DNA of 64,000 nt, taken from assembly GCF_000953655.1 (NCBI RefSeq), contig NZ_LN681225.1:1887001-1951000 (forward strand). Direction: 5' to 3'. The translations under genes were made by a program, and so were the position numbers. Positions 53,402-63,666 of the stretch are shown here, one piece after another. The notes under the pieces were generated by a model. It searched no databases, was not told the DNA's origin, and saw nothing but the letters and a program-made list of their open reading frames with translations. Position 1 is the stretch's first letter. The number at the start of each line of letters is the position of its first letter. Source of the stretch: Legionella hackeliae (GTDB lineage Bacteria; Pseudomonadota; Gammaproteobacteria; Legionellales; Legionellaceae).

Positions 53402-56098
53402 TCAACTATTAAGGCATTGTTGACTTACTTCATAATTCTCATTATTGATGCTGTACTCGTCATTAACTCTATTGTCCAATACAGGTGCATCTTTTATTGC
53501 CAGGGTTTGTAATGGCTCTTCTCCCTCTTTCAAAGAGGCACATAAATCATAATTATCAGCCCAGTTTTGTTGCTCAAATAGTTTTAAAATTCTGCAACTT
53601 TGTCTAACTAGTAAATTCCATTTACCATAAAATGAAGAATGTTTTAACTTCTCCATGTTTGCATCTTGTAATGAGACCATCAGAAGTTTGAATTTACTGA
53701 TTGTCTCATCAATTTTCCCTAATTGAGCAGTGCTTAAAATTTGAATAAAAATAGATAAAAGGACGTGAGTTTCTCCTTTTATTTGTTTTAGATATTTTAA
53801 CCCCTCCAGAGGTCTATCAAGAGAAAGGGAATGTCTGGCAAGTTTAAAAAATTTCAAGTCTTGGGTATTTGTGAGAAAGTTATAGGGTAATTTGTGAAAT
53901 ATTGGATAAATTGATTCAAATAACTGCATATTTCTTCTTGTCATCCATTGTGCCCCTAGAAATCCTCCTAAGCTATCCAAAGAACTACTATTAGCATTGC
54001 TAGCTCGAAGAGGCTTTTCTTCCTCTTTACTTGAAGAGAAGTAACTATTTCTCAATTGGTGAATTTTTTCCCGGGATACACCTTCCTTCTCAGCTTCCAC
54101 TGCTAGCTTTTCAAACCAGTCAGCATGCCCTCTGTAGCAAGAAAAATAGAGTAACTCCTCAATGGAAGAAAAGTTAGAATACATTAATTCATCATTTTTG
54201 GCTGTTTTATCATTTAATTTGTAACGAGCGGTTATGTAGTTTTTTCCAGCTTGATAACCATTATCCACCAAGGTATTTTGTGAATCCTTATCCAGATCAA
54301 ATTGTGTGGATGAAACATTACCCACAGGAATTAGTACAACCTGGTTGCTATGTTGCAACAGCTTCAAACGATCACGTTCCCAGCCACTGACAGGATCTTT
54401 TACGCCGGTAAACAATGAATACAACCAATTCCAGAAGAAATTTTCACGATAGACTCTTTCAGCAAACTTATCTAGCAAATTCCGTTCATAGCCATTATCA
54501 AATTGAAAAGCCACCATACTGAGACAATTACCATGTTCGGACTCAAGTAATGTAGATAGATCACCAATAAAGATTTCTGTTGGTAAATTACTTAAAATCC
54601 CCCCGTCTTTATACCGAACTCCTGCAACTACAGTGGGTTTAAATACAACAGGAAAACTTGCTGAGATTTTCACCGCATTGCTTAGTTCCATATGAGGTGA
54701 AGTAGCATAGGAGAAATAACTTGTCGTTCGATTTTTTACGTCAGTCGCTGTAACTGTTAATTTTTCTCCCAGACAACAATCAGGATAACGTTTTTTAAGA
54801 AAATGCAGGGATTCAAAAGTAATTTTTCCATCTTTAAAAACTTTGTCCGCCAAAAATTTTTGACCTTCCGGCGTTTTATCCACACCGTATTTTTGAATAA
54901 TTTCATTTACCTTTTTCATGACCATATAGTCAAGAGCAGCTTTCATAGCTCGCGCATCAGACAGACCTGAGCTGTCAACCTCATAGTGAATGAGATTATC
55001 TTGTTTAAACCACTGAAAGAATGTAAGTATCTCAGTTGAAGAACATCCAAGATAAGCCAGAGCTGCCATAATAGCCCCTGCGGAACTTCCTGCGTATTTA
55101 ACAGGTTTAATGCCATGTTCTTCAAATGCTTTTAAGGCTCCTACATGAGCAAAAATTTTCGCTCCGCCTCCACAGAATACCATGCTATCTAGTTCAGGCC
55201 TTTTTTCAGTTACAAAAATCTGCCCATCATTTTCACGCTTGAAAACTTGTACTTCTCCTTCAGAAAACAATAAGCGGTATTTTTTACTTCCTGAACGAAT
55301 CTCCGTCATTTCTATTTCCTGAGGCGGATTTACAAAAAAAGAGTGAATCCAGTCCCAGAGTCGTTTAAACCAAGCTTTTTCACGAAATAATCGTTGAGTT
55401 TTCCGATATTCTTGCATGGCAAGCAAGCGTTTAGATTCTAAGGTTACATTGATAGAAAATGGATGAGGTCGAGAAATGGCTGAATCAAAATCAAAAGAGT
55501 CCAAATCTGTAGTTATTAATTTATTCACCATGTCATCAGTTAATAGTACCCTTTTAGTATTTCGTAAAGGTTTACTTTGATTATCATTTATCGCGTGATA
55601 TTTCGTTCCATTATTTTCAACAAAAGATTGATTTAAACCAATTAACAATCCTAGAGTATCCTGGCAAAGCTCCAACCCTTTTAAATGATTATTTGATGGA
55701 GATTCTTGAGGAGGAAAATCCCAGTGGTAGGATTTTTTTCTGTGAAACAAGAAATTAATTATTCTTCCCCACCGACTCAACCCTACTTCAGCTGTATAAC
55801 CCCTATAATTATTCGTTGCAACACCACTTAACAACGCTTGATTTGCCTGGCTACTATGTGGTGCTAAAAACCATTTCAGAAATTTTTCTCTGGCTTTCTC
55901 ATTTAGTCGAGTAAAATCAATAATGAGTCTCTCATCGTCCAATAAATACTCGCTCAATGAATATTTTTCATCAGGAGAGAAACCATTAATACGAAACCAA
56001 CCATGGTAAACAGTAAGCAGAAACTTTTTTAACAAAAGAATGTTGGGATGAAGCATATCCTTACGCAACAATGCACTTAACACTTCTTCTCGTGACAT
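53402..56098 (-). CDS. vpdC: Patatin-like phospholipase, VpdC-like
   Basis: An 898-residue protein with a patatin (phospholipase A) domain at ~310-520. The oxyanion loop is FCGGGAKIFAHVGALKA, the nucleophile Ser is in YAGSSAGAIM (~336) and the catalytic Asp is in YKDGGILSN (~498). Long N-terminal (~300) and C-terminal (~380) helical regions flank it. Size and layout match L. pneumophila VpdC, a Dot/Icm effector reported to be a ubiquitin-activated phospholipase that affects vacuole expansion. ATG 56098 has AAAGGAA 8 bases upstream. The longer frame to 56134 lacks one. Monocistronic, with a 272-base AT-rich region upstream. Confidence 0.82.
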   Translation of the reverse strand: MSREEVLSALLRKDMLHPNILLLKKFLLTVYHGWFRINGFSPDEKYSLSEYLLDDERLIIDFTRLNEKAREKFLKWFLAPHSSQANQALLSGVATNNYRGYTAEVGLSRWGRIINFLFHRKKSYHWDFPPQESPSNNHLKGLELCQDTLGLLIGLNQSFVENNGTKYHAINDNQSKPLRNTKRVLLTDDMVNKLITTDLDSFDFDSAISRPHPFSINVTLESKRLLAMQEYRKTQRLFREKAWFKRLWDWIHSFFVNPPQEIEMTEIRSGSKKYRLLFSEGEVQVFKRENDGQIFVTEKRPELDSMVFCGGGAKIFAHVGALKAFEEHGIKPVKYAGSSAGAIMAALAYLGCSSTEILTFFQWFKQDNLIHYEVDSSGLSDARAMKAALDYMVMKKVNEIIQKYGVDKTPEGQKFLADKVFKDGKITFESLHFLKKRYPDCCLGEKLTVTATDVKNRTTSYFSYATSPHMELSNAVKISASFPVVFKPTVVAGVRYKDGGILSNLPTEIFIGDLSTLLESEHGNCLSMVAFQFDNGYERNLLDKFAERVYRENFFWNWLYSLFTGVKDPVSGWERDRLKLLQHSNQVVLIPVGNVSSTQFDLDKDSQNTLVDNGYQAGKNYITARYKLNDKTAKNDELMYSNFSSIEELLYFSCYRGHADWFEKLAVEAEKEGVSREKIHQLRNSYFSSSKEEEKPLRASNANSSSLDSLGGFLGAQWMTRRNMQLFESIYPIFHKLPYNFLTNTQDLKFFKLARHSLSLDRPLEGLKYLKQIKGETHVLLSIFIQILSTAQLGKIDETISKFKLLMVSLQDANMEKLKHSSFYGKWNLLVRQSCRILKLFEQQNWADNYDLCASLKEGEEPLQTLAIKDAPVLDNRVNDEYSINNENYEVSQQCLNS

Positions 56099-56370
56099 AA
56101 TATATTCCTTTAGTTGCGGGTTAACCTTACACACGGCAATCCTATGCTCGTGAACGTATAATAATTTTTGCTAAATTATTTAACTATTTTAATAACTAAC
56201 ATAAATCAATGAGTAAATAAATACCATTTTCTTACCTTGTTCTGGAAAATTTATTATTTTTTAAACGAAATAATCGCTCTAAAATTTGCAATATTGTCTC
56301 ATTAATACTTACAGTGCTCAATATTTATCATGTAAGATTGATGTTAAGTATTTTATTTAAAATGAAAAAA

Positions 56371-57066
56371 TCAGAGAGGAATTGAACTATTAATTTTGTT
56401 AATAATTTCTACAGGATTAGAGGCTCCTGTGATGGGGCGTCCTACAACTAAATAATCACTTCCTAGCTCAACAGCTTGAGCCGGCGTCATGATTCTACAT
56501 TGGTCGTCTTTACTACTTTCAGCGAGTCGAATTCCTGGAGTGACCGTTAGAAAAGAAGGCCCACATGCATTTTTTATAATGGGTACTTCGTGTGCCGAGC
56601 ACACTACACCATCCAATCCAGCATGTTGGGCTAACATTGCCAATTTTTGGACCTGATTTTCCAAAGTATTTTCTATACCAATAAGTGGCAACTCTGTATG
56701 ATTCATGCTTGTTAAAACAGTGACAGCAATTAATAAGGGACGCCGAGAATCATAATCCGATAGCGCATCTTTTGCTGCTTGCATCATAGCTAATCCACCT
56801 GAAGCATGAACATTAATCATCCATACACCAAGCTCAGCCGCAGCTCTACAGGCTTTGGCAACAGTATTGGGGATATCATGAAACTTCAAATCCAGAAAAA
56901 TTTTAAAATTTTTCTGGATTAATATATGAAGAAAGTCGACACCAAATAAAGTAAACATCTCGCTGCCAACTTTTAATGCACATTCACTCGGCTCCAATTG
57001 ATTAACCAGAGCCAATGCCTTTTCTTGCTTGTGAAAATCAAGGGCGACAATAAGTCTCGGATTCAC
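56371..57066 (-). CDS. pyrF: Orotidine-5'-phosphate decarboxylase
   Basis: A 231-residue TIM-barrel enzyme that makes UMP in de novo pyrimidine synthesis. The catalytic Asp/Lys array is in IFLDLKFHDIPNTV. LIVALDFHKQEKAL is the first strand and YLVVGRPITGASNP the C-terminal phosphate site. The start is GTG 57066, one base after the aminotransferase stop, with AGGAGC inside that gene. Confidence 0.96.
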   Translation of the reverse strand: MNPRLIVALDFHKQEKALALVNQLEPSECALKVGSEMFTLFGVDFLHILIQKNFKIFLDLKFHDIPNTVAKACRAAAELGVWMINVHASGGLAMMQAAKDALSDYDSRRPLLIAVTVLTSMNHTELPLIGIENTLENQVQKLAMLAQHAGLDGVVCSAHEVPIIKNACGPSFLTVTPGIRLAESSKDDQCRIMTPAQAVELGSDYLVVGRPITGASNPVEIINKINSSIPL

Positions 57067-58176
57067 TTAGGCTCCTACAAGCTCAGTTGACAGACAAGTC
57101 TCTACTGCATTGGCGACTTTTTTCTGCTCTTCCAGAGTCATGTATGGATGCATAGGCAAGCTAACTACATGCTTGCTGGCTTTTTCTGCATTGGGAAAAT
57201 CACCCAACTTATAACCTAAATAAGCTAAAGCCTCTTGTTGATGCATTGCAACTGGATAATGCACAGCAGTAGGAATGCCTAATGCCTGCATTTGCTTTTG
57301 GAAATGCTCTCGCTCAGAAACTTCAATTGTATATTGCGCAAAAACACTCGTGTTCCCTGAAATAATCGCAGGTGTTTTAACAATCCCAGACAACAATTGC
57401 TCGTAGCGCTGTGCCACACGTTGGCGCAGTGCAATTTCTTCAGGAAACAATTTCATTTTCTCAATTAAAATAGCCGCCTGTATAGTATCCATACGTCCAT
57501 TAATACCTATTCTACGGTGACAATATCTGGCATTTTGTCCATGTATTCGAATTTCGAGCATTCTTTCTGCCAAAATGTCATCATCTGTAAAACAAGCACC
57601 AGAATCCCCATAACCGCCTAAAGGCTTAGAAGGGAAGAAACTTGTACAACCAATTGTTGAGAGCGCACCAGAATAAACGCCATGGTAGGTAGCACCAAAA
57701 CTTTGTGCAGCATCTTCTATTACAGGCAAGCCATAACGCTTAGCAATAGCATTAATAGCATTCATATCCGCACATTGACCATACAAGCTCACTGGCATAA
57801 TCGCCTTGGTTTTGGCCGTTATCTTTGATTCAATCTGAGCAACATCAATATTGTAAGTAAGTGGGTCAATATCAACAAAGACTGGTTTTGCCTGACAAAG
57901 TGCGATGACTTCAGCAGTGGCGAAAAAACTAAAGGGACTGGTAATCACTTCATCCCCTGGCTCAAGCTCTAATGCCATAAGAGCCATTAGCAATGCATCT
58001 GTACCACTAGAATTCACAATAGCATGCTTGACACCTAAAAATTTTGCCAGTTGCTCTTCTAGTTTGGCAATTTCAGGGCCCATAATGTACTGACCATGCT
58101 CAAGGACAGCCTGAATACCCCGTAAAATATCAGTTTCTATTAATTTGTATTGTTTTTTTAGATCAATAAATTGCAT
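57067..58176 (-). CDS. DegT/DnrJ/EryC1 sugar aminotransferase
   Basis: A 369-residue PLP-dependent aminotransferase used for amino-sugars of surface polysaccharides. The PLP Lys is in FFPSKPLGGYGDSGACF (~180). IVNSSGTDALLMALMALEL, EVITSPFSFFATAEVI and DAAQSFGATYHG are typical. It is most like the WlbE/WbpE group that makes 3-amino-uronate sugars, but the substrate is not certain. I chose ATG 58176 over TTG 58188. Genes for the other sugar steps are absent here. It is followed directly by pyrF. Confidence 0.88.
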   Translation of the reverse strand: MQFIDLKKQYKLIETDILRGIQAVLEHGQYIMGPEIAKLEEQLAKFLGVKHAIVNSSGTDALLMALMALELEPGDEVITSPFSFFATAEVIALCQAKPVFVDIDPLTYNIDVAQIESKITAKTKAIMPVSLYGQCADMNAINAIAKRYGLPVIEDAAQSFGATYHGVYSGALSTIGCTSFFPSKPLGGYGDSGACFTDDDILAERMLEIRIHGQNARYCHRRIGINGRMDTIQAAILIEKMKLFPEEIALRQRVAQRYEQLLSGIVKTPAIISGNTSVFAQYTIEVSEREHFQKQMQALGIPTAVHYPVAMHQQEALAYLGYKLGDFPNAEKASKHVVSLPMHPYMTLEEQKKVANAVETCLSTELVGA

Positions 58177-58232
58177 TTTCTTTCTCAAATTAGCTTAGGG
58201 ACATGATTATGCTGGGCCAGAATGAACCAGGT

Positions 58233-59402
58233 CTAATCCCCTTCCAAACCATGAACTGGCTTCATTCTACCCCACTGTTTACAACTTGGGCAATGCCAAT
58301 GCAAATGTTTCCCGCCGAATCCGCAGTGACCACAGCGATAAATTGGCTTATTATCCAGAAATTTGCTTGTAATATCATACAGCATCTTCAGTTTATCTTT
58401 CACTTTGCCATGAGCAGTTTCAAGATGCCAAAAAATGAGGCGATTAAGTCCTCTGATGGAAGGATGAACACTTAATTTGTCCGATACAAAATCTATTGCT
58501 ACATCAACATCTTTCTCATGACGCAAAAATTCAGCAATGACGAAAATTGTCGACGCACGCGGATGGTCACTAAGTGTATCTTGTAAATAATCAACACACT
58601 CATGCATTTCATTTAATTCTCGATAACAAGTGACCAAAGGTTCGATTATTTCACTAAGAAACTCAGGATCTTGCTGAGGAACACGTCTTAATGAGCGAAT
58701 TGCCTGCTTGTATCTACTCTGCTGCATGTCAATTGAAGCTTGCATTAGACTAGCACGAACACACATTTTATCGGCAATCAAAGCTTGTTTTATCGCATTT
58801 TGCGCTTTTTCCAGAGAATTATGCTTTAGAGCCTGATTTGCAATTTCGCAATAATAATGTGCAGCTTGGGTATGCATACTTTGTCCCAAAGACAGCTCTA
58901 TCTTCTTGATAATATCTAATGCTTTTTCCCAAGCTTTTTCTTGTTGATATATGGCCAATAATCCTTGGAGGCTGCAAGTATCGTTACTACCACCCATTTC
59001 AACAACTTCTAAAAAAATTCGCTCAGCCCTATCGAATACACCTGCGCTCATGTAATCCTGGCCAAGAGCCATTAACGCTTCTTTTCTTTCTCGTAAACTA
59101 AGCTGGGGACGGGCTATTAAATTTTGATGAATTCTTATCGCTCTATCGACTTCACCTCTGCGACGAAACAAACTTCCTAAAGCAAGATGCGTTTCTACTG
59201 TTTCACTATCCACTTCCAAAAGCTTGATGAAAACGTCAACGGCTTTATCAGGTTGTTCATTTAACAAATAGTTCAAGCCAACAACGTATTCGCGAGATAA
59301 ACGGTTATTAAGGTCTGCTTCTTTACCAGAATAATTACGGCTAGCAACCCACCAGCCTGACCAAGCGGCAGCAGGTAACAATAATGGCCATAAATTAATC
59401 AT
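58233..59402 (-). CDS. lapB: Lipopolysaccharide assembly protein B (LapB/YciM)
   Basis: A 389-residue inner-membrane protein with one N-terminal helix (INLWPLLLPAAAWSGWWVA) and TPR repeats filling ~35-330. A C-terminal rubredoxin-type zinc site follows, with YRCGHCGF and HWHCPSCKQW. LapB connects FtsH proteolysis of LpxC to LPS synthesis. It follows lapA, as in E. coli. The name should not be confused with the Legionella secreted aminopeptidase LapB. Confidence 0.94.
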   Translation of the reverse strand: MINLWPLLLPAAAWSGWWVASRNYSGKEADLNNRLSREYVVGLNYLLNEQPDKAVDVFIKLLEVDSETVETHLALGSLFRRRGEVDRAIRIHQNLIARPQLSLRERKEALMALGQDYMSAGVFDRAERIFLEVVEMGGSNDTCSLQGLLAIYQQEKAWEKALDIIKKIELSLGQSMHTQAAHYYCEIANQALKHNSLEKAQNAIKQALIADKMCVRASLMQASIDMQQSRYKQAIRSLRRVPQQDPEFLSEIIEPLVTCYRELNEMHECVDYLQDTLSDHPRASTIFVIAEFLRHEKDVDVAIDFVSDKLSVHPSIRGLNRLIFWHLETAHGKVKDKLKMLYDITSKFLDNKPIYRCGHCGFGGKHLHWHCPSCKQWGRMKPVHGLEGD

Positions 59403-59499
59403 TAAAGCTCTCCATTATTTCGTTTTGTTAGATGGTAATCTGCTAAAGTATGCCGATGATAGCGTAGTTACTCACCTTACAAAAGATTAATTAGAAATA

Positions 59500-59790
59500 C
59501 TAGTGTTGATCTTGTAAAGGAATAGATCTTAAATTTTTAATTTCTTTTTCTGTCATTTTAAATTGGTTTTTCAGCCTTACATATTCTACTTTGAGACGCC
59601 AATAACGGTATAGAAATAAGAGAAAACCTAATAATAAACCGATGCCAAGCATAATTGTCATAAGAACAGAAATAGGCATTGCCAGTTTCGTGAAATAAAA
59701 ATTAACTTGTACCGAAGAGGCATTCAACGCCGCAAACGAAACACCTAATAAAATCAACAGCAAGTAAAATATCATCATAAACAGGCGCAT
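59500..59790 (-). CDS. lapA: LapA-domain inner-membrane protein
   Basis: A 96-residue protein with two hydrophobic helices (~4-24 and ~41-62) and a charged C-terminal helix, matching the LapA (DUF1049) family. SFAALNASSVQVNFYF between the helices is the family signature. It lies between rpsA and lapB, as in other Gammaproteobacteria, but the ihfB gene often found beside it is missing. The terminator at 59879-59908 separates it from rpsA. Confidence 0.88.
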   Translation of the reverse strand: MRLFMMIFYLLLILLGVSFAALNASSVQVNFYFTKLAMPISVLMTIMLGIGLLLGFLLFLYRYWRLKVEYVRLKNQFKMTEKEIKNLRSIPLQDQH

Positions 59791-59878
59791 TGCATTATCC
59801 CTATAATGAATGGTTTGCTAGAACCTCTAAATTATCGTAATACTCTACCACCCCGAAAAAATTTGACAATGAAAATAA

Positions 59879-59908
59879 AAAAAAAGCGTAGTTTTCTACG
59901 CTTTTTTT
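59879..59908 (-). terminator. Intrinsic terminator of rpsA
   Basis: A stem of 13 pairs (AAAAAAAGCGTAG with its complement) has a 4-base loop. Read leftward, GCGTAG-AAAA-CTACGC is followed by a run of T. It lies 17 bases past the rpsA stop and is the clearest rho-independent terminator in the window. It should stop the serC-aroA-cmk-rpsA transcript before lapA. Confidence 0.9.
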
Positions 59909-59924
59909 AGTAAGAGACAAGAGA

Positions 59925-61604
59925 TTATTCGCCTTCTTTGCTGGCCATTTTCTCTTTAAGCAGATCACCCAGCGTAGTTGAAGCGACATCGCCACTACGT
60001 GAATATTTTTTGATAGCTTCTGCTTGATCTTGAGCATCTTTAGCTTTTACAGAAAGTGCGATTGTACGGTTTTTCTTATCGACATTGATAATTTTAGCCT
60101 CAACCTCATCACCTTCTTTGAAGAGATTTGTTGCATCATCAACTCGGTCTTCAGAGAGTTCATTCGCACGAATAGTACCAACAACTTCTGGAGCAAGCTC
60201 GATAGTTACAGACTTAGCATCAACGGCAGTAACTTTACCTTTGACTATAGCGCCTTTTGCATTTTCTTCTACATAAGTAGTAAATGCATCACCTTCAAGT
60301 TGTTTCAAGCCTAAAGAAATACGCTCACGCTCAGCATCAATTGCTAAAATAACTGCTTCTAATTCCTGGCCTTTCTTGAACTGTTTCACAGCTTCTTCGC
60401 CTGGAGTATTCCAAGAAATATCCGATAAATGAACTAAACCGTCGATATCCCCGTCTAAACCAATGAAGATTCCAAAGTCAGTAATTGAACGAATCTTACC
60501 TTTAACTTTTTGGCCTTTATTGTGAGTTTGTGAGAACTGGTGCCAAGGATTGCCAACACATTGCTTCATACCCAGTGATATACGGCGACGCTCTTCGTCA
60601 ATCTCAAGAACCATAACGTCAACAACATCACCCATTGAAACAACTTTGCTAGGATGAACGTTTTTGTTAGTCCAATCCATTTCAGACATATGGACCAAAC
60701 CTTCTACGCCTTCTTCAATCTCAACGAAGCAACCATAATCGGTAATATTAGTAACTTTACCTTGAAGTTTTTTACTGACAGGGTAACGTTCAACCAAGTC
60801 AACCCAAGGATCATTTCCTAATTGCTTCATACCTAATGAAACGCGATTGCGCTCGCTATCAAAACTCAATACTTTCACACGAACATCTTGACCTACTGTA
60901 AGCACTTCACTTGGATGCTTAACGCGTTTCCAGGAGATATCAGTGATATGTAATAAGCCATCGATGCCGCCCAAATCAATGAATGCACCGTAGTCGGTAA
61001 GATTTTTAACGATACCGTTGAGTACTTGTCCTTCGTGTAATGATTCAAGAAGAGCTTGTCTATCAGCACTGCTTTCTTCTTCTACAACAGCACGACGTGA
61101 AACGACAATGTTGTTGCGCTTTAGATCCATTTTTATAACTTTAAACTCTAATTCTTTACCTTCAAGATAGGAAGGATCACGAACGGGTCTGACGTCAACC
61201 AAAGAACCTGGCAAAAATGCGCGAATTGAGCCGATTTCAACAGTGAAACCACCTTTAACTTTACCAGAAATCAAACCGGTAACAGTATCATTGTTTTCAT
61301 GGCACTTGGATAATTTACGCCATGCTTCTTGACGTTTTGCTTTTTCTCTTGAGAGCAATGTTTCACCGTAGCCGTCTTCGACAGAATCCAAGGCTACTTC
61401 GACGGTATCGCCTAAGTGAATTTCTAATTGACCATTTTTATCATGAAATTCCTCGACAGCAACAATACCTTCTGACTTTAAACCTGCATTCAGGGTAACA
61501 TAATCATCATCAATTCCGATGACTTTTGCTGTAATAATTGCTCCAGGATAAAACTGTGCACCAATGATACTTTGCTCAAATAATTCTTTGAAACTTTCAG
61601 ACAT
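59925..61604 (-). CDS. rpsA: 30S ribosomal protein S1
   Basis: A 559-residue RNA-binding ribosomal protein with six S1 domains. The repeats are visible as GxVxxITDYGxFVEI-type strands (for example [21 protein letters not shown] and [21 protein letters not shown]). Each ends with a SLGMKQ or SLGLKQ motif. It brings mRNA with weak Shine-Dalgarno sequences to the ribosome. The start itself has only a weak GAG site, as is common for this autoregulated gene. It is downstream of cmk by 63 bases. Confidence 0.98.
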   Translation of the reverse strand: MSESFKELFEQSIIGAQFYPGAIITAKVIGIDDDYVTLNAGLKSEGIVAVEEFHDKNGQLEIHLGDTVEVALDSVEDGYGETLLSREKAKRQEAWRKLSKCHENNDTVTGLISGKVKGGFTVEIGSIRAFLPGSLVDVRPVRDPSYLEGKELEFKVIKMDLKRNNIVVSRRAVVEEESSADRQALLESLHEGQVLNGIVKNLTDYGAFIDLGGIDGLLHITDISWKRVKHPSEVLTVGQDVRVKVLSFDSERNRVSLGMKQLGNDPWVDLVERYPVSKKLQGKVTNITDYGCFVEIEEGVEGLVHMSEMDWTNKNVHPSKVVSMGDVVDVMVLEIDEERRRISLGMKQCVGNPWHQFSQTHNKGQKVKGKIRSITDFGIFIGLDGDIDGLVHLSDISWNTPGEEAVKQFKKGQELEAVILAIDAERERISLGLKQLEGDAFTTYVEENAKGAIVKGKVTAVDAKSVTIELAPEVVGTIRANELSEDRVDDATNLFKEGDEVEAKIINVDKKNRTIALSVKAKDAQDQAEAIKKYSRSGDVASTTLGDLLKEKMASKEGE

Positions 61605-61667
61605 ATTAATAAACTCTTTAGTAAAAAAATGAAAGAACGAGATCCCCTCGCCTTTCCCCCATATTAG

Positions 61668-62360
61668 TTAACGAAAAAACAAGTGTTCATCGACCAATTT
61701 TAATACATTATCGAACACTTGTACAATCGTTAATCCAGTCGTATCAATAAAAGCCGCATCCTCTGCAGGTTTTAATGGCGCATGTGCTCGAGATGTATCT
61801 CTTGCATCACGTTTAGCCAATTCATCAACAACTTCGGCGAGGCTAGCATCAATTCCCTTTTCTTTCAACTGTAAATAGCGTCTAGATGCTCTTTCTTCAG
61901 GTGAAGCATACAAATAAATCTTTAAAGCAGCCTCGGGGAAGACCACTGTGCCCATATCTCGACCATCCGTTACCAAGCCTGGAGACATGGCAAAAGCTCG
62001 TTGACGAGCAAGTAATGCTTCTCTAACTTTAGGTAAAACTGCGATTGTAGAAGCATCCTGTCCACATTGTTCACTTCTTATGTAGTCAACAACATTTGTC
62101 CCATCCAGGAGAACTTGTGCTTTTTGCTCAGGATCTGTTTCAAATTTTAAATTTAAAGCATGCGCCAACTCGACTAAAGCTTGCTCATTTTTAAAATCTA
62201 TGCTTTTTTTTCTGGCAGCAAGGGCAAGTACTCTGTATATACAGCCACTATCCAATACATGCCAATGTAAGTGGTTTGCCAACATGTGACAGATTGTGCC
62301 TTTGCCTGTGCCACTTGGTCCATCCAGAGTAATTACCGGTACATTCTTATCTGACTTCAT
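61668..62360 (-). CDS. cmk: Cytidylate kinase
   Basis: A 230-residue kinase converting CMP/dCMP to the diphosphates. The P-loop is ITLDGPSGTGKGTICHML at residues ~10-27. DGRDMGTVVFPEA, ASPEERASRRY and ADDAAF-type LKPAEDAAFIDTTGLT complete the family pattern. The open frame reaches 62438, but ATG 62360 gives the normal length and has AAGGAA 8 bases upstream. It overlaps the aroA end by 14 bases. aroA-cmk-rpsA is a conserved order. Confidence 0.95.
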   Translation of the reverse strand: MKSDKNVPVITLDGPSGTGKGTICHMLANHLHWHVLDSGCIYRVLALAARKKSIDFKNEQALVELAHALNLKFETDPEQKAQVLLDGTNVVDYIRSEQCGQDASTIAVLPKVREALLARQRAFAMSPGLVTDGRDMGTVVFPEAALKIYLYASPEERASRRYLQLKEKGIDASLAEVVDELAKRDARDTSRAHAPLKPAEDAAFIDTTGLTIVQVFDNVLKLVDEHLFFR

Positions 62361-63666
62361 CGTTAATTTCCTTGATAGCCAAGTTAACTTTATTGGCTGT
62401 TTGCACAAACGTTGGAAATGAGGTTGCAACATTTGCACAATTTTTAATTGTAACCGGATTTTTTGCTACAGCACCTGCAATCGCAAAGGCCATAGCAATA
62501 CGATGATCTGAAAAACTATTTACCTCACCACCGTTAAGCTCTCCTCCATTAATATACAAGCCATCATCAAACGCTTGAGCTTCGATACCTAAATTTTGCA
62601 ATCCTTCAACCATGGCACCAATTCTATCGCTTTCTTTACAGCGTAACTCTCTTGCTCCATGCAATAGAGTTTGACCTTTTGCGCATGCTGCTGCAATAAA
62701 AATAGCTGGGAATTCATCGATGGCAATAGGTACTAATTCCGAGGGAATATCAATCCCTTCCAGAGGAGCGTATTTGACATAAAGATCGGCGACTAATTCT
62801 TCTCCACATAATCGTTTATTATTCAGACTGATATCAGCGCCCATGCTCGTTAATATCTGGATAATTCCAGTTCTGGTAGGATTAATACCAACGTTTCGTA
62901 TAACAAGTTCTGAGCCAGGGATAATTGTTGCTGCGACAATAAAAAAAGCAGCCGAGGAAATATCACCAGGAACGATGATATCCGTTCCTAGACATTCACT
63001 TTCCGAATTAATAATGATTGTATTCTCTGATTTTTGGATAGGATAAGAAAATGTGGTCAGCATCCGCTCTGTGTGATCACGAGTAAAGCCGGGCTCAATA
63101 ACTCTTGTTTCCCCTTCAGCATACATCCCAGCCAGTAACAAGCAGGATTTAACCTGAGCGCTTGCTTCAGGCATTTCATAAGTAATTCCATTGAGCTTAC
63201 AACCACCACGAATAAATAGCGGTGGTTTGCCTTCCGTTGTTCGTATCTCTGCTCCCATTTGGGCTAATGGGCGGCTTACTCTTTCCATTGGTCTTTTTTG
63301 CAAACTTGCATCGCCAGTTAATACACTATCAAATGATTGGGCAGCAAGAAGACCCGATAGCAAGCGTATGGTAGTGCCCGAGTTTCCACAATCAATCACT
63401 CCTGTGGGTTTTTGTAAACCATATTTTCCTACACCCTGGATAACAACACGCTGGGCAACCGGCCCCTCTACAGCAACGCCCATAGCCTGAAATGCTTTTA
63501 ACGTTGCCAAACAATCCTCGCCTTCCAGGAAACCACTTATAGTCGTTGTACCCTTTGCTATAGCACCTAAGATAATGGAGCGATGAGAAATAGATTTATC
63601 ACCTGGAACAGTAACGTCCCCTGATAAAGTATTGGTTGGGCTGCTTACAAAATGTAGCAATTTCAT
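62347..63666 (-). CDS. aroA: 5-enolpyruvylshikimate-3-phosphate synthase
   Basis: A 439-residue shikimate-pathway enzyme that joins phosphoenolpyruvate and shikimate-3-phosphate. Motifs: VPGDKSISHRSIILGAIA near the start, GNSGTTIRLLSGLLA, RCKESDRIGAMVEGL and SDHRIAMAFAIAG. Wording (GDKSISHR, with Ala in NSGTT-type positions) looks closer to the class II form. Its ATG overlaps the serC stop as ATGA. Confidence 0.95.
   Translation of the reverse strand: MKLLHFVSSPTNTLSGDVTVPGDKSISHRSIILGAIAKGTTTISGFLEGEDCLATLKAFQAMGVAVEGPVAQRVVIQGVGKYGLQKPTGVIDCGNSGTTIRLLSGLLAAQSFDSVLTGDASLQKRPMERVSRPLAQMGAEIRTTEGKPPLFIRGGCKLNGITYEMPEASAQVKSCLLLAGMYAEGETRVIEPGFTRDHTERMLTTFSYPIQKSENTIIINSESECLGTDIIVPGDISSAAFFIVAATIIPGSELVIRNVGINPTRTGIIQILTSMGADISLNNKRLCGEELVADLYVKYAPLEGIDIPSELVPIAIDEFPAIFIAAACAKGQTLLHGARELRCKESDRIGAMVEGLQNLGIEAQAFDDGLYINGGELNGGEVNSFSDHRIAMAFAIAGAVAKNPVTIKNCANVATSFPTFVQTANKVNLAIKEINDEVR

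Noticed and set aside
56099-56370. PmrA-type box (CTTAA-containing tandem) upstream of vpdC
   Set aside because: CTTAACAT and CTTACAT occur around 56335-56358, but the start-to-start spacing (12) and mismatches do not fit the cTTAATatT-N2-cTTAATatT pattern, and the site is ~240 bases from the start codon.
59801-60037. Short leftward frame between lapA and rpsA as a candidate ihfB
   Set aside because: Its translation has no similarity to IHF/HU proteins, and it overlaps the rpsA coding end and its terminator.
61668-62438. Longer cmk frame starting at 62438
   Set aside because: It would overlap aroA by ~90 bases and add a non-conserved extension. ATG 62360 fits family length and has a Shine-Dalgarno.
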